Source of the DNA: a candidate division BRC1 bacterium ADurb.BinA292
GTDB lineage: Bacteria; Sumerlaeota; Sumerlaeia; MVZB01
NCBI GenBank assembly: GCA_002068205.1
Contig: MVZB01000090.1
Span: 1-11,322 of the forward strand
DNA: 11,322 bases
Reading direction: 5' to 3'
Position 1 is the stretch's first letter. Each line of letters opens with the position of its first letter. The translations under genes and the position numbers were made by a program. Shown here piece after piece: positions 6,925 to 11,322 of the stretch. The notes under the pieces are model-generated. The model was not told the origin of the DNA, searched no databases, and saw nothing but the letters and a program-made list of their open reading frames with translations.

Positions 6925-7369
6925 AGGATTGCTTCGTCTGGCTGGAAAATTTCTCGAAGCCGACCACCGCCGAACTGACCCGCGCCGCCAGCAATGGCTC
7001 GGCCATCGATTCGTCCCGGTAGTAGATCTCAAGCGTGTAAACCCGCGTCGCGAAGAACCGTTCCACCTCCTCCGGTTCATCCCGCAGCCGGTAGCGCGGT
7101 TCCTCGACCTTCATCTCCACCTCGTAGTAATACGGCGCGTAGTCCTCGCCGAACCCGCCCTCCGTCCGCCGGCCGCTCGCCGGGGGAAAAATCTCGAATT
7201 CATCCATCAGTTGATCGGCGAAAAACATCGCCTGCGTCCGGATCTCCATCAGCCGCGCCGACCGCAGCGATTGCGTGAACGAATGCATGAACGCCGCCAC
7301 CGCCATCCCCAGGATCGTCAGCGACAGCAGCACCTCCAGCAGTACGAATCCGCGCCGCGCCCCGCTCAT
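6911..7369 (-). CDS. gspI: Type II secretion minor pseudopilin GspI
   Basis: The protein has 152 residues and forms the core of the GspI-J-K tip complex of the pseudopilus. The short leader MSGARRG is cut before F8 in GFVLLEVLLSLTILG, with E12 as mature E5. The hydrophobic helix (8-30) is followed by the AFMHSFTQSLRSAR stretch and by AMFFADQLMDEFEI (47-60), which matches the family's A..LA...ME region. The rest is a small beta domain with an alternating YYYEVEMKVEE pattern. Length is slightly above the usual 120-130. The ATG overlaps the gspH stop as ATGA, and the end overlaps gspJ by 14 bp, so it is part of one translationally coupled set. Confidence 0.87.
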   Translation of the reverse strand: MSGARRGFVLLEVLLSLTILGMAVAAFMHSFTQSLRSARLMEIRTQAMFFADQLMDEFEIFPPASGRRTEGGFGEDYAPYYYEVEMKVEEPRYRLRDEPEEVERFFATRVYTLEIYYRDESMAEPLLAARVSSAVVGFEKFSSQTKQSYAYF

Positions 7370-7965
7370 TTCCCATACCCCGGGCCATAAAACAGCGTTC
7401 GCGTCTCCGGTTCCTCCTCCGGCACCCCCGGCTCCACCTTCGCCATCCCCGTCGTCCGGTATATCACCACGTGCAGCGCGTGATCCGGCCCGTCCTGCAC
7501 CACGATCGTCGCCGGCGTCGCCGACCCGTCCGCGTAGTAGATGATCCGCGGCAGGTCGGTCTTTTCCTCCGGCGGCGCATCCGTGTACAGCGCCGTGATC
7601 CGCGCCTTCGCCAACCGCCGGACGCCCCCCGTGTCCGTATCGGTCGTAAAGCGCGTCTCCCCCTCCTCGCTGCGCCGCCGGCGGCGTCCCGTCCGTTCCT
7701 CGGCTCGTTCCTGGTTCTCGTCCAGCGGGATGAGCTGGTAGCGCTGCTCCTCCAGGTCGAACACGATCTGCACCGGCAGCTCGCGCAGCACCGCCGCGTT
7801 GCGCGCGTAGCGCATCAGCCCCACCAGCTCGCGCGCCGCCGCCGTCAACTGGCTCCGCCGGTACGTCCCCCTCATCCGCGGCAGCGCCACCGCCGTCAGG
7901 ATGCCGACGATCACGATCACCAGCATAATCTCGAAAAACGTGAAGCCGCGGCGCCGTCGTTCCAT
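7366..7965 (-). CDS. gspH: Type II secretion minor pseudopilin GspH (FimT-like)
   Basis: The protein has 199 residues. The leader MERRRRG is cut before F8 in GFTFFEIMLVIVIVGIL, with E12 as mature E5 and a hydrophobic helix (8-30). The block AARELVGLMRYARNAAVLRE (43-62) followed by PVQIVFD is the GspH/FimT hallmark, not the GspG pattern. GspH connects the tip complex to the pseudopilus shaft. An unusual charged insert (83-105, rich in Arg and Glu, including RRRRR) sits between the first strands. The C-terminal half is beta-rich with Asp/Glu/Pro stretches. It starts 2 bp after the gspF stop and overlaps gspI by 4 bp. In most T2SS operons gspG sits between F and H; here it is absent, so the alternative that this protein serves as the major pilin was considered, but its sequence does not look like GspG. 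Confidence 0.82.
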   Translation of the reverse strand: MERRRRGFTFFEIMLVIVIVGILTAVALPRMRGTYRRSQLTAAARELVGLMRYARNAAVLRELPVQIVFDLEEQRYQLIPLDENQERAEERTGRRRRRSEEGETRFTTDTDTGGVRRLAKARITALYTDAPPEEKTDLPRIIYYADGSATPATIVVQDGPDHALHVVIYRTTGMAKVEPGVPEEEPETRTLFYGPGYGK

Positions 7966-7967
7966 GG

Positions 7968-9095
7968 TTACACGCCCGTCCCCTGCGTCGGGTCGATCGA
8001 GAAGATCGGCAGCAGCATCGCCATCACGATGAACCCCACCACCAGCCCCAGCACCAGGATGATGATCGGCTCGATAAACGACGTCAGCGTCTTCACCGAC
8101 CGCTCCACCTGCGTCTCATACGATTCGGCCACCCGCAGCAAAACATCGGGCAGATGCCCCGTCTCCTCGCCGATCGCCACCATGTTCACCACGACCGGCG
8201 GGGCGTTCAGAATCGGCACCCCGTTGCGCAGCAGCGACCCGAGCGTCCGCGCGAACGCCGCCACCTCCCGCTTCAGGATCAGATCGCCCAGCTTGGGCAC
8301 TTTCAGCAGCGTCGTGTGATACCGCAGCGCCCCTGTCGGGCTCTTGATGTAGCGCCGCCCCAGCACATACAGCACCCCCGCCCCCCCCACGATCGGCAGC
8401 CAGTACTTCGGCAGAAACTCCGTGATCGCGATCAGCACCTGCGTGATCGCCGGCAGCGTCTGATCCAGTTCGTCGAAAATCGTCAGCACCTTCGGCATCA
8501 CGAACGTCAGCAGCACCACCACCGCGATCACGCCCACGATCACCATCACCATCGGGTAGGCGAGCGCCGATTTCACCTTCGCCCGCAACTCGTCCTGACT
8601 CTCCGCATAGTCCGCGATCCGGTTCAGCGTCTCGTCCAGCAGGCCGCCCGTCTCCCCCGCGCGCACCAGCGCCACCGTCAGCCGCGTGAACGTCCGCGGG
8701 TGCTTGTCCAGCGCGCCGGCGAACGTATCGCCCCCCTGCACGTCGGAACTGACCTGGCTCAGAACCCCCTGCAGCGCGCTGTTCGGCGTCTGGTTCTTCA
8801 CGATCCCCAGCGCCTTGACCAGCGGCACCCCCGCCCCGATCAGGTCCGACATCTGCCGGTAGAAGTCGGCCAGGTCCTCGCTGCGGATCCGCCCGCCGCG
8901 CCGCAATTCGACCTTCAGCGCCCGCTTGACCCGCGACGGCCCGGCGGCGCTCCGTTCTTCTCCCCCCTGGATCGCGATCGGAAACAGCCCCATCGCCTGC
9001 AAGCGCGCCGTCGCCGCCGCGCGGCTGTCCGCATCCAGATTCCCGGCGACGATCTCGCCGCGGCGATCCTTGGCTTTATAACTGAATATCGGCAT
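7968..9095 (-). CDS. gspF: Type II secretion inner-membrane platform protein GspF, internally shortened
   Basis: The polytopic platform protein links the GspE ATPase to pseudopilus growth. The N-terminus (MPIFSYKAKD) and two homologous cytoplasmic T2SSF domains are recognisable, with membrane segments at about 181-203, 230-247 and 341-364. In the first domain GVPLVKAL...AGETGGLLDE spans 62 residues from GVP to GETG (89-150). In the second, GVPILNAPPVVVNMVAIGEETG (292-313) spans only 22, so exactly 40 residues appear missing between A298 and P299 (base 8201/8202) in frame. Total length is 375 rather than about 400-410. The remainder, including EPIIILVLGLVVGFIVMAMLLPIFS, is intact. No clear ribosome site precedes the ATG at 9095, and the 126-bp spacer to gspE is the largest in the operon. 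The deletion may be natural or an assembly artefact. Confidence 0.93.
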   Translation of the reverse strand: MPIFSYKAKDRRGEIVAGNLDADSRAAATARLQAMGLFPIAIQGGEERSAAGPSRVKRALKVELRRGGRIRSEDLADFYRQMSDLIGAGVPLVKALGIVKNQTPNSALQGVLSQVSSDVQGGDTFAGALDKHPRTFTRLTVALVRAGETGGLLDETLNRIADYAESQDELRAKVKSALAYPMVMVIVGVIAVVVLLTFVMPKVLTIFDELDQTLPAITQVLIAITEFLPKYWLPIVGGAGVLYVLGRRYIKSPTGALRYHTTLLKVPKLGDLILKREVAAFARTLGSLLRNGVPILNAPPVVVNMVAIGEETGHLPDVLLRVAESYETQVERSVKTLTSFIEPIIILVLGLVVGFIVMAMLLPIFSIDPTQGTGV

Positions 9096-9221
9096 CTGCG
9101 CGTGAATTCAGGCTGACTTTCGAGATTGGCCGGCGCGGTCGCTGGCGGCCGGCGCCGCCGCCCCCCGGCTTGTCCGCGTCGCGCTGCGCCGCTGCCGCCC
9201 CCTCGCGGGCGGACCGCCAGC
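9096..9221 (-). other. GC-rich gspE-gspF spacer with hairpin
   Basis: The 126-bp spacer has no gene. GGCGGC (9144-9149) and GCCGCC (9154-9159) form a perfect stem over a CGGC loop, and GGCCGGCG occurs twice nearby. On the coding strand this stem lies about 50 nt before the gspF start, which lacks a Shine-Dalgarno sequence. It might protect or partly attenuate the message. Confidence 0.35.
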
Positions 9222-11144
9222 TCAGCGTTCGATTGTAAAACGCACCGCCTCGCTCCCCTCGCGCCCATCCCCCTCGCCGCTGGGCTGCGCCGGCTCCGTC
9301 CCCGAATTCCCCGTCGCTTCCACGATCCGCGCCGGCGGCGTCTCCACCCCTTCTTCTTCCACCGGCTCCGCCCCCTCCATGTTCGCCGCCAACGCCTCCT
9401 TCAGCTCGTTGTCCTCCTCGAATTGCTCCAACTCTTCCTCCATCGTGACGCGCAGCACTTCCTCGATTGTCGTCAACCCCGCCTTCGCTTTCGCCCAGCC
9501 GTCGTGACGCATCGGACGCATCCCGTCCTTGATCGCCTGCCGCTTCAGTTCATTCGCCGGCGCCCGGTCCACGATCATCCGCCGGAACGTCTCGGTCATC
9601 TGCGCGATCTCATAGATCGCCGTCCGGCCGATGTAACCCGTATACCGGCATTTCTCGCAGCCCCGGTTCTTGTAGAGCTGGAACGTCGACGGATCGTCGT
9701 TCGTCACATTCACCCGCAGCAGTTGCGCCGGATCGGCCTTCGCCGGCTGCTTGCAGTGCGGACACAGCCGCCGCACCAGCCGCTGCGCCAGCAGACCCTC
9801 CAGCGACGAACTGATCAGAAACGGCTCGATCCCCATGTCGAGCAGGCGCGTCACCGCCGAGCAGGCGTCGTTCGTGTGCAGCGTCGAGAACACCAGGTGG
9901 CCGGTCAGCGACGTCTGGATCGTGATCTGCGCCGTCTCCTGGTCGCGCGTCTCGCCCACCATGATCACGTCGGGGTCCTGGCGCAGAAACGTGCGCAGGC
10001 AACGCGCGAACGTCAGCTCGATCGAGGGATTGACCTGCACCTGCATCACGCCGTTGATCCGGTACTCGATCGGATCCTCGATCGACATGATCTTCAGGTC
10101 GGTGTTGTTGATCTCGTTGAGCGCCGCATACAGCGTCGTCGATTTGCCCGACCCGGTCGGCCCCGTCACGTAGATGATCCCGTGCGGCCGCGTGATCATC
10201 CGCCGCAGGATCGCCGCGCTCCGCTTGTCGAACCCCAGCTTCTCCAGCGTCACGAACTCGCTGTCGCGCGACAGGATGCGCAGCACCACCGATTCGCCAT
10301 ACGGCGTCGGGATCGTCGAGACGCGCAGGTCGAAGTCCTGGTCCCCCTTGCGGATCTTGATCTTGCCGTCCTGCGGCAGCCGACGCTCCGCGATGTTCAG
10401 ATCGGCCATGATCTTCAACCGCGAGATGATCGCCGCCTGGTAGCGGCTGATCGTCGGCGGCACCGTCGCTTCATACAGGATGCCGTCGATCCGGTATCGG
10501 ATCCGCAGCCGTTCCTCCAGCGGCTCGAAGTGAATGTCCGTCGCGCGGTCGTCGATCGCCTCCAGGATGATCTGGTTCACGAACCGGACGATCGACGCAT
10601 CCTCGGCCAGATCCTCGATGTTGTCCACCTGGCTGGCCGGCTTGAACTCCTTGATCGGCTCGTCCTCGGCCTCGATCTCCAGCATCCCCTCCATCGTGTC
10701 CGCGCCGATCCCGTAATACTTCTTGATCGTCGCGCGGATGTCCTTCACCGTCGCAAAAACCGGATCGATCTCCGTTTTCAAATACAGCCGCAGTTCATCC
10801 AGGCAGTGGACGTCCAGCGGATCGTTCACCGCCACGCGCAGCACCCCGTTTTCCCGCCCCAGCGGGATGAACTCATACTGGTTCACCAGCCGCGCCGGGA
10901 TCGTCTCCAGCGTCGCCCGGTCCACCTTGATTTCATTCAGCGGCAGAAACGGAATCGAAAGCTGCTCCGACAGCGTCCGCAACAGGTCCTCCTCGCTGAT
11001 CGTCCCCACCTTCAGCAGGATCTCCCCCAGACGCTCCCCCGTCCGCTTCTGTTCGGTCAGGGCCTGGTCCAGATCGTCCGGATCCAGCAACCCCTTCCCC
11101 ACCAGCATCTCTCCCAGCAACTTTCGATTGTGCAGCATCATCAT
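9222..11144 (-). CDS. gspE: Type II secretion assembly ATPase GspE
   Basis: This cytoplasmic hexameric ATPase powers pseudopilus assembly at the GspF platform. It has 640 residues. The N-terminal MshEN-type region (1-145) contains LGEMLVGKGLL and LGEILLKVGTIS. The core has Walker A GPTGSGKST (328-336), an Asp box IEDPIE (355-360), Walker B DPDVIMVGE (390-398) and a His box TGHLVFSTLHTND (414-426). A four-Cys zinc site follows at 461, 464, 496 and 499. All catalytic elements are intact. The C-terminal tail (about 565-640) is strongly acidic, then Gly/Ser/Pro-rich, and is not part of the usual family; PilB/GspE proteins typically stop near 560-570. Three consecutive ATGs open the gene; the first (11144) is preceded by AGGGGA about 10 nt upstream. 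MshEN regions bind cyclic di-GMP in some relatives, so such control is possible here. It is the first visible gene of the operon; the paralogue PilB is an alternative name, but the downstream H-I-J-K set favours GspE. Confidence 0.94.
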   Translation of the reverse strand: MMMLHNRKLLGEMLVGKGLLDPDDLDQALTEQKRTGERLGEILLKVGTISEEDLLRTLSEQLSIPFLPLNEIKVDRATLETIPARLVNQYEFIPLGRENGVLRVAVNDPLDVHCLDELRLYLKTEIDPVFATVKDIRATIKKYYGIGADTMEGMLEIEAEDEPIKEFKPASQVDNIEDLAEDASIVRFVNQIILEAIDDRATDIHFEPLEERLRIRYRIDGILYEATVPPTISRYQAAIISRLKIMADLNIAERRLPQDGKIKIRKGDQDFDLRVSTIPTPYGESVVLRILSRDSEFVTLEKLGFDKRSAAILRRMITRPHGIIYVTGPTGSGKSTTLYAALNEINNTDLKIMSIEDPIEYRINGVMQVQVNPSIELTFARCLRTFLRQDPDVIMVGETRDQETAQITIQTSLTGHLVFSTLHTNDACSAVTRLLDMGIEPFLISSSLEGLLAQRLVRRLCPHCKQPAKADPAQLLRVNVTNDDPSTFQLYKNRGCEKCRYTGYIGRTAIYEIAQMTETFRRMIVDRAPANELKRQAIKDGMRPMRHDGWAKAKAGLTTIEEVLRVTMEEELEQFEEDNELKEALAANMEGAEPVEEEGVETPPARIVEATGNSGTEPAQPSGEGDGREGSEAVRFTIER

Positions 11145-11322
11145 GAATTCAATTTCCCCTTAAATCGTCCCTGCTCCAAAACGCGTCCCCAAAATTCGGC
11201 TGCCGCCTCTCGTCCTTCGTCCTCGGCTCTCGAAAAAAAAACAATCCGCGCCTCCCGCGATCCAGCATTCCTCCTTCTCCTCCCCGATCACCAGGAGCGA
11301 ATTCAGTACCGCACACCCTCCC
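11145..11322 (-). other. Region upstream of gspE
   Basis: No gene is certain here. On the minus strand a TGA at 11305-11303 could close an upstream gene of which only a few codons are in view. A hairpin with a T-run follows (11233-11261). A 39-codon frame (11268-11149) ends 4 nt before gspE and has AGGAGG-like sequence before its ATG. I found no convincing sigma70 boxes for gspE. Confidence 0.4.
11233..11261 (-). terminator. Possible intrinsic terminator upstream of gspE
   Basis: Reading the minus strand, ATCGCG (11261-11256) can pair with CGCGGAT (11250-11244) with one bulged G over a GGAGG loop, and a run of nine T (11241-11233) follows after two or three bases. The position, about 40 nt after a possible stop codon and about 90 nt before gspE, suits the end of an upstream gene. 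The stem is short, so this is tentative. Confidence 0.4.

Noticed and set aside
5791..6978. 395-codon plus-strand frame opposite gspJ, and similar plus-strand frames opposite gspF and gspK
   Set aside because: They are Arg/His/Pro/Gln-rich antisense shadows with no motifs. The minus strand encodes clear pseudopilin and platform proteins.

Overview
The window comes from a GC-rich bacterial chromosome. It carries housekeeping and secretion genes, with no mobile elements, CRISPR array, rRNA or tRNA that I can see. The organism cannot be named from the sequence. An E. coli-type orotate phosphoribosyltransferase, FHA-GAF signalling, a divergent GH57/DUF3536-like protein and a compact pseudopilin operon with charged inserts point to a poorly characterised Gram-negative-type lineage (Planctomycetes-, Hydrogenedentes- or Sumerlaeota-like). 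That placement is inference only.

Left part (1-2188): a minus-strand FHA-GAF protein, cut by the window edge, is divergent from pyrE (952-1632, plus, GTG start). A good sigma70-like promoter for the FHA-GAF gene lies in the 204-bp gap. A 556-bp non-coding stretch after pyrE holds an AT-rich island with short repeats. It then holds a convincing promoter (TTGACG-18 bp-TCTAAT) and a leader of about 230 nt with predicted hairpins.

Centre (2189-4390): this leader feeds a 733-residue plus-strand gene that starts at TTG behind a strong Shine-Dalgarno sequence. The protein resembles the catalytic region of family 57 glycoside hydrolases joined to a DUF3536-like helical part. It keeps the nucleophile motif (WLPE), but I cannot find the Asp-Gly-Glu motif that carries the acid/base aspartate. 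It converges on the secretion operon.

Right part (11144 down to 4454, minus strand): a tightly packed type II secretion operon, gspE-gspF-gspH-gspI-gspJ-gspK. It encodes the assembly ATPase, the inner-membrane platform protein and four minor pseudopilins. Junctions within F-H-I-J-K are a 2-bp gap or overlaps of 4 or 14 bp, which implies translational coupling. The major pseudopilin gspG and the genes gspC, D, L, M and O are not in the window. Notable oddities are an apparent loss of exactly 40 residues in the second repeat of GspF, Arg/Glu-rich inserts in GspH and GspJ, and an acidic tail on GspE.
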